Positions 1 to 11,515 of a stretch of DNA of 64,000 nucleotides are shown here, one piece after another; position 1 is the first letter of the stretch, and every line of letters begins with the position of its first letter. Made by a program: the position numbers and the translations under genes. The DNA is from Pantoea sp. Eser. GTDB taxonomy: Bacteria; Pseudomonadota; Gammaproteobacteria; Enterobacterales; Enterobacteriaceae. The stretch is from assembly GCA_009830035.1 (NCBI GenBank), contig SZZY01000015.1, positions 1-64,000 of the forward strand, in the 5' to 3' direction. Below the pieces are notes generated by a model. That model had not been told where the DNA came from, made no database searches, and saw only the letters and a program-made list of their open reading frames with translations.

Positions 1-28
1 CCCCTCCCCGCGAAAGAGGAATCCGCGA

Positions 29-337
29 ATGTTAACAGTCGTTGCTGAAATTCGTGTAAAACCCGGCCGCCGTCAGGCGGTGCTTGAGGCCGTGAACGCA
101 CTGATCCCGACCGTGCTGCAGGAAGAGGTATGCCACCAGTATGATGCGCTGCTGGACCATCAGGCACAGGTGCCGTGGAAACAGAACTCGCCGGACTCCA
201 TTTTTATGCTGGAACAGTGGGAAACGCTGCGTCATCTGGAGCAGCATCAGCAGATGCCGCACATGGATGCGCATCGCGCCATCATTAAAGATGATGTGGT
301 GGATGTGAAAATCCTGGTGCTGGAACCCAGCGCCTGA
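29..337 (+). CDS. ygiN: YgiN-like quinol monooxygenase (ABM domain)
   Basis: The 102-residue protein has the ferredoxin-like antibiotic-biosynthesis-monooxygenase fold pattern and aligns along its length with E. coli YgiN, a small dimeric cytoplasmic protein proposed to oxidise quinols in a quinone redox cycle with MdaB. The N-terminal strand (MLTVVAEIRVKPG), the central PDSIFMLEQWE strand and the HxxxPHM segment are typical. The ATG is preceded by AAAGAGGA at good spacing. The gene is convergent with the LysR gene and ends in TGA just before a very long hairpin. Family assignment is strong; the substrate is inferred from the family. Confidence 0.85.
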   Translation: MLTVVAEIRVKPGRRQAVLEAVNALIPTVLQEEVCHQYDALLDHQAQVPWKQNSPDSIFMLEQWETLRHLEQHQQMPHMDAHRAIIKDDVVDVKILVLEPSA

Positions 338-340
338 GAG

Positions 341-414
341 TGCTGTGATGTGACCCGCTAAAAAAAACCCTTGCCCTGCGACAAGGGTTTTTTTTAGCGG
401 GTCACATCACAGCA
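341..414. terminator. 33-bp perfect inverted repeat, bidirectional terminator
   Basis: Arms 341-373 and 382-414 are perfect reverse complements around an 8-nt loop. The inner part has A8/T8 tracts flanking a CCCTTG/CAAGGG stem, as expected for a bidirectional intrinsic terminator between the convergent ygiN and LysR genes. The outer part is unusual because the right arm runs into the last codons and stop of the LysR gene, so the left arm copies them. Confidence 0.85.
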
Positions 415-1294
415 GCTGCCGACGGTCGATCTCGGTGCGAAGGAAATCGAGAAAGCAGCTAATACGTGAGGAGAGCGTGGTGTTGCGATAGTAGACCGCT
501 TGAACCGGCAGCCGCAGTTTGCGGGTTTCATCGGGCAATACCGGCACCAGCCGTCCGGCGGCGCAATCTTCCCGGCTGGCAAAGTCGGAGATGCGCGCAA
601 TGCCCTGTCCGGCCAGCGCCAGTTGCCGGATGGTTTCGCCACTGGAGGCGGAGAGCGTTGGCTTGATCCGCATAAACTCGCCGTCGGGCTGCCAGACCGG
701 CCAGACGTTGTGATTATCAAGATGGCTGAAACCGATGATCTGATGCTGCTCAAGATCGGCGACGGTTTGCGGCGTGCCGACTTTCGCCAGATATTCCGGG
801 CTGGCCATCAGACGAATGGCGCTGCTGCCCAGCATCCGCGCTCGCAGCGTGGAATCGCGCAGTTCGCCGATGCGAATGGCAACATCGGTTTGCTGCTCCA
901 GCAGTTCGATCAGGATATCGTCGGTATTGAGTTCCAGCTGAATCAGCGGATATTGCGCGCGAAACGCATCCACCAGCGGCACAATCACGTGCAGCATAAA
1001 CGGGGTGGCGGCATTGACCCGAAGCCGCCCTGAAGGCATCTCGCGTCGCTGGGCAATCTGCTCTACCGATGCCAGAATCTGACGCGCATGCTCCAGAAAC
1101 ACCTGCCCTTCCTCTGTCAGTGCCAGCCGGCGGGTGGTGCGATGAAGCAGGGTGGTTTGCAGTTTGCTCTCCAGCCGGCTTAAGGCGCGACTGATACCCG
1201 AACTGGTCTGCGCCAGCTGGTCGGCCGCGGCGGTAATTGATCCGTTATCCACTACCGCGACCCAGGCGCGTAACTCTTCCAGTGTAATTTTCAC
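407..1294 (-). CDS. LysR-family transcriptional regulator
   Basis: This 295-residue protein has an N-terminal winged helix-turn-helix (about residues 1-60, with SITAAADQL and the GISRALSRLE recognition helix) and a periplasmic-binding-like effector domain (about 90-290). It starts with GTG (minus-strand VKITLEEL), with only a weak purine-rich site upstream. The target and inducer are not recognisable. It is convergent with ygiN and downstream of parE with its own promoter space, so there is no strong contextual clue to function. Length and domain order are complete. Confidence 0.85.
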   Translation of the reverse strand: MKITLEELRAWVAVVDNGSITAAADQLAQTSSGISRALSRLESKLQTTLLHRTTRRLALTEEGQVFLEHARQILASVEQIAQRREMPSGRLRVNAATPFMLHVIVPLVDAFRAQYPLIQLELNTDDILIELLEQQTDVAIRIGELRDSTLRARMLGSSAIRLMASPEYLAKVGTPQTVADLEQHQIIGFSHLDNHNVWPVWQPDGEFMRIKPTLSASSGETIRQLALAGQGIARISDFASREDCAAGRLVPVLPDETRKLRLPVQAVYYRNTTLSSRISCFLDFLRTEIDRRQLL

Positions 1295-1372
1295 AACTGC
1301 TGCTGTCTCTGCTGTGTAGACCTGCCCGGGCGGCTTGTTGCCCGGCGGGCATGGTTGACGCGCGCCACCTGT

Positions 1373-1400
1373 AAAACAGGACGCTGGCGTGTCCTGTTTT
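1373..1400 (-). terminator. Intrinsic terminator after parE
   Basis: Perfect 10-bp arms (AAAACAGGAC / GTCCTGTTTT) with an 8-nt loop lie directly after the parE stop. On the minus strand the stem ends in a run of four T. The hairpin also sits upstream of the LysR start. Confidence 0.75.
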
Positions 1401-3341
<1,941 letters not shown>

Positions 3342-3345
3342 TTAC

Positions 3346-3927
3346 TCAGGGATGATTCAGACCGAGAAAGTCCAGAATCTGCGGGAAATGGCGCTCGAAT
3401 CCAGTAAATGTATGGTTTCCGCCCTCTTCAACCGTATGGCGGCACGCGCTGTAATAGTCGAGCGCCTGACGGTAATCGAGAACTTCATCGCCGGTTTGTT
3501 GCAGCAGCCAGAGTAAATCGGGCGCTTCCAGCGGTTCAATCTGCATTACTTTCAGATCGTAAATGTGGCGTGACTCTAACACATATTGCTGGCCGGTGTA
3601 GGGATTCTGATTGTCGCCGAGGTAATCCGCCAGCAACTCAAAAGGCCGTACCGCAGGATTGACTACCACGGCGGGCAGCATAAAACATTGCGACAGCCAG
3701 GTGGCGTAATAACCGCCGAGAGAAGAGCCAACCAGACCCAAAGTTTCACCGCTGCAACTCAGCACTAACTCTTCCAGCATCGCCGCGGCATCCGCCGGAA
3801 AGGTCGGCAGCTGTGGCACGATCATCTCGATCGCCGGATGCGTTGCCTGTAGCCACTGGCGGAACTGCGTCGCTTTTGCCGACTGGGGTGAACTGTTGAA
3901 ACCGTGCAGATAAAGCATCGCCGCCAT
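3346..3927 (-). CDS. yqiA: YqiA alpha/beta-hydrolase esterase
   Basis: This 193-residue single-domain hydrolase matches E. coli YqiA along its length. [10 protein letters not shown] forms the oxyanion region, GSSLGGYY carries the nucleophilic Ser, GDEVLDY supplies the likely acid, and GGNHTF the catalytic His. The E. coli protein has esterase activity on short acyl chains; its physiological substrate is unknown. It sits 3 bp after cpdA and 49 bp before parE in the same operon. Confidence 0.95.
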   Translation of the reverse strand: MAAMLYLHGFNSSPQSAKATQFRQWLQATHPAIEMIVPQLPTFPADAAAMLEELVLSCSGETLGLVGSSLGGYYATWLSQCFMLPAVVVNPAVRPFELLADYLGDNQNPYTGQQYVLESRHIYDLKVMQIEPLEAPDLLWLLQQTGDEVLDYRQALDYYSACRHTVEEGGNHTFTGFERHFPQILDFLGLNHP

Positions 3928-3930
3928 CGG

Positions 3931-4758
3931 TCAGTATCCTTCAAAGTCTAAATCGGGGCGGAAGATGTCGGTATCCAGACGGTTAACCTCGGTTTCAAGC
4001 TGGCCGTCCGGGTGCAGGGTAAACCAGCGCCAGCCCGGTGCCACGGTATCAATCGCGAAGCTGGTGCAGTGCGGTTTGAACTGCACGCAGGTGGAGGGCG
4101 TCGCCAGTACCCGGCGGCCGTGCCACTCGACGTCCAGCTCCTGATGGATATGGCCACAAACCAGCGTCTTCGCCAGCGGAAACTGTTGCAGCACCGCATC
4201 CAGCTGGTGCGAATTACGCAGTCTGTGCTGGTCAAGCCAGGTGCACCCGGACGCCAGCGGATGGTGATGCAGCAACACCAGGGTGTGCCGTTGCGGATAG
4301 CGCGCCAGCGCGTTTTCCAGCCACTCCAGCTGATAGTCGCTCAGCATGCCGTGCGGTACGCCGAACACCTGGCTGTCGAGCAGGACAATCTGCCACTGCT
4401 CGCCGATCAGCACCTGTTTGTGCGGATTAATTTGGGCGTCAGCTAAGGTATCGACCATTGCGGGCTGGAAATCGTGGTTGCCGGGCAACCAGACGCAGGG
4501 TCTGGGCGAACGTGAAATGCCCTCAGCAAAATGTTGATAGGCTTCAACAGAGTGGTCCTGGGCCAGATCGCCGGTGGCGATGATCAGATCATAGTCCCGG
4601 TGCTGCGCAATAATCGCATCCAGGACCGCCTCATAGCTCGACCAAGTATTCACCCCAAGTAGCGATTCATGTTTTCCTGCGAACAGGTGGGTGTCCGTGA
4701 TTTGCAGAATCCTGATTGCGGAACCGTTCGCTGCAGGAAGAGTTAGCAGGCTATCCAA
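3931..4758 (-). CDS. cpdA: 3',5'-cyclic-AMP phosphodiesterase
   Basis: CpdA hydrolyses cAMP to AMP in the cytoplasm. The calcineurin-like metallophosphoesterase motifs are complete: ITDTHLF, ATGDLAQD, LPGNHDF, LLHHHPL and CGHIHQE. I chose the TTG at 4758, which gives 275 residues like E. coli CpdA and has AAGGA six bases upstream. An in-frame TTG at 4782 would add eight residues but has no ribosome site. It lies 42 bp after the yqiB reading frame and 3 bp before yqiA. Confidence 0.93.
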   Translation of the reverse strand: MDSLLTLPAANGSAIRILQITDTHLFAGKHESLLGVNTWSSYEAVLDAIIAQHRDYDLIIATGDLAQDHSVEAYQHFAEGISRSPRPCVWLPGNHDFQPAMVDTLADAQINPHKQVLIGEQWQIVLLDSQVFGVPHGMLSDYQLEWLENALARYPQRHTLVLLHHHPLASGCTWLDQHRLRNSHQLDAVLQQFPLAKTLVCGHIHQELDVEWHGRRVLATPSTCVQFKPHCTSFAIDTVAPGWRWFTLHPDGQLETEVNRLDTDIFRPDLDFEGY

Positions 4759-4800
4759 AGCGTTTCCTTCGTCTCCACGCAATTTAACGCATTATACGCA

Positions 4801-5226
4801 TCAGCAGACTGGAACTGCCATCGCGCCGTGCGCCAGGCAGTAGCGCAACCAGTCAGCGAGAAACGGGTTTATCTGATGTTTTTCATCACGCTGATGCAGT
4901 TTTTTATTGGGATAATCATAGCGCGCTTTGAAACGATAGATCTGTTGCGTTGAACACACTTCGGCGACCATCGCATCGTGGTAGAGCCGCACCGACATCG
5001 AAGGCAGGCTCCAGTAGCTCACGGCGGGTGCCACCTAGCGGATCTCCACCAGCGTGGTGTAGCGCGTCGACTCCTGAATCGTCAACTGATAACGGGCGCC
5101 ACTCACCTGATAGATCACCGATGCGCCCACTTGATCATCGCGTGGCAGCAGGCGGCGTAACTGCGCGAAATTGGTTTCGCACAGCCGCATCATTTCGGGA
5201 AAGTCAGGGGTATAGCGCTGTTTCAT
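4801..5226 (-). pseudogene. yqiB: yqiB (DUF1249), interrupted by an in-frame amber codon
   Basis: The reading frame from ATG 5226 to TGA 4801 has the length and sequence of E. coli YqiB (DUF1249, function unknown). It is cut by TAG at 5035-5037, where E. coli has Gln (LVTIEQTAPA against LVEIR*VAPA). The frame is the same on both sides, so a single CAG-to-TAG change explains it. The ATG overlaps the nudF TGA by 4 bp (ATGA), which fixes the start. Read-through would give a full-length protein; without it only the first 63 residues are made. Confidence 0.85.
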
Positions 5227-5861
5227 TGTGGTATCCACTCTTCTCGTAGTTTCTCATGGTGCAGTGCCAGCCATTGCAAGGCGATGACAGACGACGCATT
5301 GTCAATAATCCCCTCTTCCACCCAGCGATAAGCCTGTTCGCGGCTCACCACATGGACAAGAATATCCTCATTCTCTTCCTCCAGACCATGGCATCCTGTT
5401 GCCTGGCTGGCATCCACTTCCCCAATCAGCACCGATAAACGTTCACTGGTACCGCCGGGACTGGCCAGGTAATTAAGCATTGGCTTAATCCGTCCGACCT
5501 GTAATCCTGCTTCTTCGACCGCTTCGCGACGCACTACCTGTTCGACGGTTTCACCGTGATCGATAATGCCGGCCACCATCTCCAGCAGCCAGGGCGATGC
5601 ACTGCTGTCATAGGCCGGGATGCGGATCTGTTCGCTCAGCACCACTTCGTCGCGTAAGGGATCATAAGGTAGCAGCACGGCGGCATGTCCGCGCTCAAAA
5701 ACTTCGCGCTGCACTTCGGCACTGATTTCGCCATTAAAACGGCGATGACGGAAGCGATAGCGTACAACTGAAAAAAAACCATCGTAGACGGTTTCGCGTG
5801 TAATAATTTCTACATCGTTTTTTGTAAAAGTCACAGGGGATTTTTTTTCTTCCGACATCAT
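5223..5861 (-). CDS. nudF: ADP-ribose pyrophosphatase (Nudix)
   Basis: NudF hydrolyses ADP-ribose to AMP and ribose-5-phosphate. The Nudix box is complete (GIIDHGE then [10 protein letters not shown], spaced as GX5EX7REUXEEXGU). Two adjacent ATG codons (5861 and 5858) follow AAGGA; either gives a product close to the 209-residue E. coli protein, with a slightly different N-terminus. It is the first gene of the operon running to parE and is divergent from tolC. Confidence 0.93.
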   Translation of the reverse strand: MMSEEKKSPVTFTKNDVEIITRETVYDGFFSVVRYRFRHRRFNGEISAEVQREVFERGHAAVLLPYDPLRDEVVLSEQIRIPAYDSSASPWLLEMVAGIIDHGETVEQVVRREAVEEAGLQVGRIKPMLNYLASPGGTSERLSVLIGEVDASQATGCHGLEEENEDILVHVVSREQAYRWVEEGIIDNASSVIALQWLALHHEKLREEWIPQ

Positions 5862-5958
5862 CTGGTTCCTTATGCAGACTGGGGTGGAGCGAAAAAAGCC
5901 TGGCACAGTGCTCCGTCTGAGTGGTTCTTTATGAATTATTTACGTAAATTAGGGGAAG

Positions 5959-5977
5959 AAGGCACGTTCAGCCAACT
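5959..5977 (+). promoter_or_regulatory. Mar/Sox/Rob-like box upstream of tolC
   Basis: AAGGCACGTTCAGCCAACT matches the marbox consensus AYNGCACNNWNNRYYAAAY at most positions, with GCAC and GCCAA intact. It lies about 90 bp before the tolC ATG. E. coli tolC is known to be activated by MarA, SoxS and Rob through such a box. The identification is by motif only. Confidence 0.6.
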
Positions 5978-6069
5978 TATCTCACAGTTGCCCTCTGCTA
6001 AAATCGGCGATAATTTTTTGGCTTACCCGGCAGCGCTACCACTGCAATTCTGCAACAAAAGGAATGCAA

Positions 6070-7542
6070 ATGAAAAAACTGCTCCCATTTTTTATTGGGC
6101 TGAGCCTGGGCGGTTTCAGCTTCGCCAGCCAGGCCGAAGACCTGCTTCAGGTTTACCAACAAGCACGTCTGAGCAACCCGGATCTGCGCAGCGCCGCTGC
6201 CGATCGCGATTCTGCCTTTGAGAAAATCAACGAAGCGCGTAGCCCATTATTACCGCAGCTCGGTCTGGGTGCGGATTACACCTATAACAACGGCTACCGT
6301 GACAGCAGCGGTCTTCATTCCAACACGACCAGCGGTACGCTGCAATTAACCCAGACGATTTTCGACATGTCGAAATGGCGCGGCCTGACCCTGCAGGAAA
6401 AAACCGCCGGCATTCAGGACGTCACCTATCAGGTTGCGCAGCAGGATTTGATCCTGAACACCGCGACCGCCTACTTCAACGTGCTGAAAGCAATTGATAC
6501 CCTTTCTTACACCGAAGCGCAGAAGCAGTCGATCTATCGCGAACTCGATCAAACCACCCAACGTTTTAACGTCGGCCTGGTGGCGATCAATGACGTGCAG
6601 AACGCCCGTGCGCAGTATGACAGCGTGTTAGCTAACGAAGTCACCGCGCGCAACAATCTGGATAACGCGGTTGAATCACTGCGCCAGATTACCGGCATGG
6701 ATTATCAGGCTCTGGCGTCGCTGAATATCGACCGCTTTAAAACCGATAAGCCGGATGCGGTCAGCGCGCTGCTCAAGCAGGCAGAAAGCCGTAACCTGAC
6801 GTTGCTTTCTGCCCGTCTGAACCAAGATCTGGCACGTGAGCGGATTCGTTCAGCAGAAAGCGGCCACATGCCGACGCTGGATCTGACCGCCTCAACCGGC
6901 ATGTCTAACAGCAAATATGGCGGCAGCCGTGCTAACCAGAGCGCCGGTTCGACCGACTCGATTACCGGGAATAGTCAGGTTGGCCTGAGCTTCTCCCTGC
7001 CACTTTACAGCGGCGGCAGTGTGACCTCGCAGACGAAACAGGCGCAGTATAATTTCGTCAGCGCCAGCGAGCAGCTGGAAAGTGCGCACCGCTCAGCGAT
7101 CCAGACCGTGCGCTCATCGTTTAACAACGTGAATGCATCGATCAGCACCATCAGTGCCTACAAACAGGCTGTGGTCTCAGCGCAGAGTTCACTGGATGCG
7201 TCTGAAGCCGGTTATCAGGTCGGTACGCGTACCATCGTCGATGTGCTGGATGCGACCACCGCACTGTACAACGCTAAGCAGCAGCTTTCTGATGCGCGCT
7301 ACAGTTACCTGATCAACCAGCTCAACATCAGCTATGCACTGGGAACGCTCAACGAGCAGAACCTGCAGGCGCTGAACAGCCAGCTGGGTAAAGAGATCCC
7401 AACCTCACCAGAAACGGTGGCACCGGAAAACGCGCAGCAGACCGCGCGCGTGGATGTGGATAATGGCCCGTCTGCGAACGGCTCTGCCGCGGCAGCACGC
7501 CCTGCGACTCGCAACAGCAGCAGCAATCCTTTCGGTAACTGA
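6070..7542 (+). CDS. tolC: Outer membrane efflux channel TolC
   Basis: TolC is the outer-membrane/periplasmic tunnel used by AcrAB-type pumps and type I secretion. The protein has a Sec signal peptide (KKLLPFFIGLSLGGFSFASQAED), the duplicated coiled-coil/beta repeats of the OEP family, and conserved segments such as QLGLGADYTYNNGYR and GTRTIVDVLDATT. ATG 6070 was chosen because AAGGA is six bases upstream; the ATG at 6064 abuts the ribosome site. Length is 490 residues, close to E. coli. The C-terminal tail is low-complexity and ends NPFGN. Confidence 0.97.
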   Translation: MKKLLPFFIGLSLGGFSFASQAEDLLQVYQQARLSNPDLRSAAADRDSAFEKINEARSPLLPQLGLGADYTYNNGYRDSSGLHSNTTSGTLQLTQTIFDMSKWRGLTLQEKTAGIQDVTYQVAQQDLILNTATAYFNVLKAIDTLSYTEAQKQSIYRELDQTTQRFNVGLVAINDVQNARAQYDSVLANEVTARNNLDNAVESLRQITGMDYQALASLNIDRFKTDKPDAVSALLKQAESRNLTLLSARLNQDLARERIRSAESGHMPTLDLTASTGMSNSKYGGSRANQSAGSTDSITGNSQVGLSFSLPLYSGGSVTSQTKQAQYNFVSASEQLESAHRSAIQTVRSSFNNVNASISTISAYKQAVVSAQSSLDASEAGYQVGTRTIVDVLDATTALYNAKQQLSDARYSYLINQLNISYALGTLNEQNLQALNSQLGKEIPTSPETVAPENAQQTARVDVDNGPSANGSAAAARPATRNSSSNPFGN

Positions 7543-7685
7543 TGACGATGACGGGTCGCTTTGCGGCCCGTCTCTCTATCGAACGTATAGCTAAGTAAAG
7601 ATCCCTACAGTATCAGGCCCTCAGCTTCAATTTTGACCCCTCATCCCCTATTCTATGCGCTACCTTTGTGCACAGGATAATCATA

Positions 7686-8352
7686 ATGAAACGCACAAAA
7701 TCTATTCGCTATGCCGCTTTTCGTAAGAGCTGGCAGGCACGCCATTTAACGCCCGTCGCGATCGCCGTTTCGGCGGTATTTATGCTGGCAGGCTGTGAAC
7801 AAAACGATGAATCCGTCTCGATGTATCACAATGCGGATGACTGTTCGAAAGCCAATCCAGGCCAGAACGCACAGTGCACCACCGCCTTCAATGAAGCCAA
7901 ATAAGGAGGCAGAACGCACCGCACCTAAATATGCGACCCGCGAAGATTGCGTCGCCGAATTCGGCGAGAATCAGTGTCAGCAGGCCCCGGCTCAGGCTGG
8001 CGTCGGCAGCACCAACAATGCGGAAGCGCAACAGAGCGGCGGCAGTTTCTGGATGCCACTGATGGCCGGTTACATGATGGGCCGGATGATGGGCGGCGGC
8101 GCAGGCTTCGCTCAGCAGCCGCTGTTTTCACCAAAAACACCTAACAGCCCGGCAAACGGTCAGTTTGTTGATGGTCCGGTCGTAATTATGGTGCTGCCAC
8201 CTCAGGCAAAACCATGAACGTGCCGAAGACGGCGCTGGCACCGAAGCCTGCCACCACCTCGACCATTACCCGTGGCGGCTTTGGCGAGACGGCAGCCAAA
8301 CAGAATAGCATGCAGCGCAACCGGCACCTCCAGCCGTTCAATGGGAGGCTAA
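7686..8352 (+). pseudogene. ygiB: ygiB (DUF1190 lipoprotein) with three frameshifts
   Basis: YgiB is a DUF1190 envelope protein of unknown function. It starts [14 protein letters not shown], has a lipobox-like FMLAGC, and continues with [12 protein letters not shown] and an internal [11 protein letters not shown] segment. The frame breaks near 7903 (extra T after GCCAAA), near 8175 (base lost before the GRNYG segment) and near 8322 (base lost before GTSSRSMGG). The matching C-terminus and natural TAA lie at 8350-8352. All segments are otherwise highly conserved, so the damage is recent or an assembly error. Confidence 0.85.
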
Positions 8353-8359
8353 CGCCACG

Positions 8360-9519
8360 ATGCAACGCATTGCCATCTCAGAACGCCCAGACTGGCGGGA
8401 AAAAGCCACCGAGTTCGGTTTTCGTTTTCATACTATGCATGGCGAGCCGTACTGGTGTGAAGATGCTTACTACCAGCTTACGCTGGCACAAATAGAGCAG
8501 CTTGAGGATGTCACCGCTGAGCTGCATCAGATGTGCCTGCAGGTGGTCGACAAAGTCGTTAAAGATGAAGCGTTGCTGACCAAATTCCGCATCCCCAAAC
8601 ATACCTGGGATTTTGTGCGTGATTCCTGGCACCAGCGTCAGCCTTCGCTCTATTCCCGTCTTGTCTCGCCTGGGATGGCAAAGGCGACGCCAAATTACTT
8701 CAGAACAACGCGGATACGCCCACCTCGCTGTATGAAGCGGCATTTTTCCAGTGGCTATGGCTGGGAGACCAGCTGAGCGCCGGGCAGCTACCGGTGGGCA
8801 GTGACCAGTTCAATAGTTTGCATGAAAAGCTGATCGCGCGCTTTGCGGCGTTGCATCAGCAGCACGGTTTTAACTGGCTGCATTTCGCCTGCTGCCGCGA
8901 TACTGACGAAGATCGCGGCACGGTGCAGTATCTGCAGGACTGCGCCACTGAAGCGGGCCTGCCGAGCGAATTTCTCTACATGGATGAAATTGGTCTGGGT
9001 GAAAAAGGTGAGTTTACCGACGTCCACGACCAGGTCATCAGCAACCTGTTTAAGCTCTATCCGTGGGAATTCATGCTGCGTGAGATGTTTTCCACCAAGC
9101 TGGGCGATGCGGGCGTACGCTGGCTGGAGCCGGCCTGGAAAAGCATTCTGTCGAATGAAGCGCTGCTACCAATGCTTTGGCAGATGTTCCCGAATCACCC
9201 TAACCTGCTGCCCGCCTTCTTTGCCGAAGATGAGGTGCCGCCGATGGACAAATGTGTGGTGAAGCCGCTGTTCTCTCGCGAAGGCGCCAATATCCGCATT
9301 GTTGAAAACGGTCAGGAAATTGCCCGCGTCGACGGCCCGTATGGCGAAGAGGGCATGATCGTCCAGCAGTTCCATCCGCTGCCAAAATTTGGCGACAGCT
9401 ACACGCTGATCGGCAGCTGGCTGATTGACGATCAACCGGCCGGTATAGGCCTGCGTGAAGATCGCGATCTGCTCACTCAGGATCTTTCCCGCTTTTATCC
9501 GCACGCCTTCATCGATTAA
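8360..9519 (+). pseudogene. ygiC: ygiC (glutathionylspermidine synthase-like ATP-grasp), one frameshift
   Basis: YgiC belongs to the glutathionylspermidine-synthase ATP-grasp family; the E. coli homologue is thought to be a peptide ligase. The first 101 codons (to PSLYSRL) read in one frame. A single base is then missing near 8661, where YSRLDLAWDG is expected, and the rest runs in the next frame to TAA 9517-9519. Restoring one base gives 386 codons, the exact E. coli length. Metal and ATP residues in VKPIFSREGAN-type and YGEEGMI motifs are retained. Confidence 0.85.
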
Positions 9520-9526
9520 TGCACCG

Positions 9527-9555
9527 GCAAACAGACCCGCTTCGGGTCTGTTTGC
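9527..9555. terminator. Bidirectional terminator between ygiC and ygiD
   Basis: Arms 9527-9539 (GCAAACAGACCCG) and 9543-9555 are perfect 13-bp complements with a 3-nt loop. The hairpin separates convergent genes. The T content is within the arm rather than a separate tail. Confidence 0.65.
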
Positions 9556-9557
9556 AT

Positions 9558-10343
9558 TCAGCCAACCTGCACCGACAACATACTGATCGCGCCCATCTCT
9601 ATTCCGTCAACCGGGATGCTGATGGCTTCCCCCTTCTGAAGTGCGCCCAGCACATACAACAACGGCAGATAGTGTTCCGGCGTCGGGTTCGAGAGCGCGG
9701 CACCGGGATGCTGCATAAAGTTGACCAGCGGATGCGAAGCCGCGTCACTCTCTGCCGTCAGGTTGTCACTCACGAACTGCTCAAAGCTGCTGGCCCACGG
9801 ATAGACCTCATCGCCGCCGTCCCAGCGCACCTTTCTCAGGTTATGCACCACGTTGCCGCTGGCAACGATCATCACGCCCTCGTCACGCAGCGCCGCCAGC
9901 TTCTGGCCCAGTTCAAAATGCCAGGCCGGTGATTGAGTGCTGTCGATACTTAACTGCACCACCGGAATATCCGCCTGCGGATACATCTTGATCAGGACGC
10001 CCCACGAGCCGTGATCGAATCCCCGGTCGTGATCCCGCTGTACCGGAATCGGTGCTAACAGACTGACAAGTTGTTCAGCCAGTTCGGGCGCTCCCGGTGC
10101 CGGATAGCGGGTATCAAACAGCGCCTGCGGAAAACCGCAAAAATCATGCAACGTGCGGGGATGTGCCATCGCCGTTACTGCAGTGCCACGCGTATACCAG
10201 TGGGCCGAGACCGCAATAATAGCGCGCAGTCGCGGCAGCGTATCGCCCGCGTGACGCCACGCGGTGGTATAGCGGTTCTCTTCAAGGGCGTTCATCGGGC
10301 TACCATGGCCTAAAAACAGCGCTGGCATACGTGACTGGCTCAT
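9558..10343 (-). CDS. ygiD: 4,5-DOPA-extradiol-dioxygenase family protein YgiD
   Basis: This 261-residue class III extradiol dioxygenase-like protein aligns with E. coli YgiD, which cleaves L-DOPA in vitro. Metal ligands are visible in GHGSPMN (His), SAHWYTRG (His) and SGNVVHNLR (His), with GFDHGSWGVL also conserved. The start ATG gives MSQSRMPALFLGHGSP. In E. coli zupT lies between ygiD and ribB; here there are only 250 bp and no trace of zupT. Confidence 0.92.
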   Translation of the reverse strand: MSQSRMPALFLGHGSPMNALEENRYTTAWRHAGDTLPRLRAIIAVSAHWYTRGTAVTAMAHPRTLHDFCGFPQALFDTRYPAPGAPELAEQLVSLLAPIPVQRDHDRGFDHGSWGVLIKMYPQADIPVVQLSIDSTQSPAWHFELGQKLAALRDEGVMIVASGNVVHNLRKVRWDGGDEVYPWASSFEQFVSDNLTAESDAASHPLVNFMQHPGAALSNPTPEHYLPLLYVLGALQKGEAISIPVDGIEMGAISMLSVQVG

Positions 10344-10545
10344 AACGGGTTCTCAGAATTGAATGTTTGATAGCCACTACGATACGCGCTTTAGCTGCTA
10401 TATCACGCGGATAAGCCTGATGAAGATGCTCAGAAAATCTGAATAAGATCGGCGATGAAGGGGATGATCGATCGGGATAACGCCAGACGAAAGCGGGCTG
10501 ACGACTCAGCTTGCCGTCAAAGAAGCGGGTGTGCGAATTAACCGC

Positions 10546-10579
10546 CGGTAAAACAGGCCGGGGCTGGCCTGTTTTACCG
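10546..10579 (-). terminator. Hairpin terminator after ribB
   Basis: Perfect 14-bp arms CGGTAAAACAGGCC / GGCCTGTTTTACCG around a 6-nt loop lie just beyond the ribB stop. The T4 run within the descending arm fits termination on the minus strand. Confidence 0.6.
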
Positions 10580-10593
10580 CGTCATCACGCTGA

Positions 10594-11250
10594 TTAGCTG
10601 GCGTGACGCGTTTCGTGGCTGCGACGCCAGGCCACTAAATCCTCAATCGTCACCACCGGTATATTGTGTTGTCTGGCAAACGTAATGGCCTCAGGCGCAT
10701 GGGCCATGGTGCCGTCATCGTTGGTCAGTTCACACAATACGCCTGCCGGCTTGAAGCCCGCCAGAGTGACCAAGTCGATGGTCGCTTCGGTATGACCGCC
10801 ACGGGTCAGCACACCGCCTTCGCGCGCGCGCAGCGGGAAGACATGACCAGGGCGATTGAGATCAGTGGGTTTGGCGTTATCGGCAATCGCGGCACGAATA
10901 GTGGTGATGCGATCCTGAGCAGAAACACCGGTGGTCACGCCTTCGGCCGCTTCAATCGTCACGGTAAAACCGGTGCCGTAGGAGCTGGTGTTGTTCTCCA
11001 CCATCATCGGCAGATCTAACTGCTGACGACGCTCTTCGGTCAGGCAAAGGCAGACAATGCCGCTGCCGTGGCGAATGGTCAGCGCCATCTGTTCAACGGT
11101 CATGGTTTCCGCGGCGAAGACCATATCGCCTTCGTTTTCACGATTTTCATCGTCAAGCACCATCACACCGCGTCCCTCACGAAGGGCGGCGATAGCACGT
11201 TCTACACGCTGTTCAGGCGTGCCAAATTCAGAAAGTAGCGTCTGATTCAT
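10594..11250 (-). CDS. ribB: 3,4-dihydroxy-2-butanone-4-phosphate synthase
   Basis: RibB converts ribulose-5-phosphate to formate and 3,4-dihydroxy-2-butanone-4-phosphate for riboflavin synthesis. The 218-residue protein has the monofunctional RibB layout, with the [10 protein letters not shown] acidic loop (Mg2+ binding), RHGSGIVC, and the C-terminal GHTEATIDL. It is about 110 bp downstream of an FMN riboswitch, so expression is predicted to fall when FMN is abundant. Confidence 0.97.
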   Translation of the reverse strand: MNQTLLSEFGTPEQRVERAIAALREGRGVMVLDDENRENEGDMVFAAETMTVEQMALTIRHGSGIVCLCLTEERRQQLDLPMMVENNTSSYGTGFTVTIEAAEGVTTGVSAQDRITTIRAAIADNAKPTDLNRPGHVFPLRAREGGVLTRGGHTEATIDLVTLAGFKPAGVLCELTNDDGTMAHAPEAITFARQHNIPVVTIEDLVAWRRSHETRHAS

Positions 11251-11361
11251 GGTAATAAAAACCTTTAAATGTATGGGTTACCAGAATCAGGGCGTGCTTA
11301 GGAGTGACGTCAAAAAGACGTGGCAATAACGTGAAGCAGACACAATTGTCCGACAGATGTC

Positions 11362-11515
11362 GTTACCCTCTCCCATCCGGACTGTAACCGTCGGCCCCGG
11401 AATTACACCGGATCTGCTGACCTTCATAGCGAATTTTCATCATCATGAAGCGCTCGCGGGCTTTCAGCCAAGGCTGATTTACCGCCGGTGGGGAATTGCG
11501 CCCCGCCCTGAGAAT
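11362..11515 (-). promoter_or_regulatory. FMN riboswitch (RFN element) of ribB
   Basis: Read on the minus strand the conserved RFN blocks appear in order: CAGGGCGGGGCGCAATTCCCC, ACCGGCGGTAAATCAGCC, AGCCCGCGAGC, GATCCGGTGTAATTCCGG, GGCCGACGGTTACAGTCCGG and ATGGGAGAGGGTAACGAC. This is the standard aptamer upstream of enterobacterial ribB. No canonical terminator lies between aptamer and ATG, which fits control at translation initiation. Confidence 0.93.
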
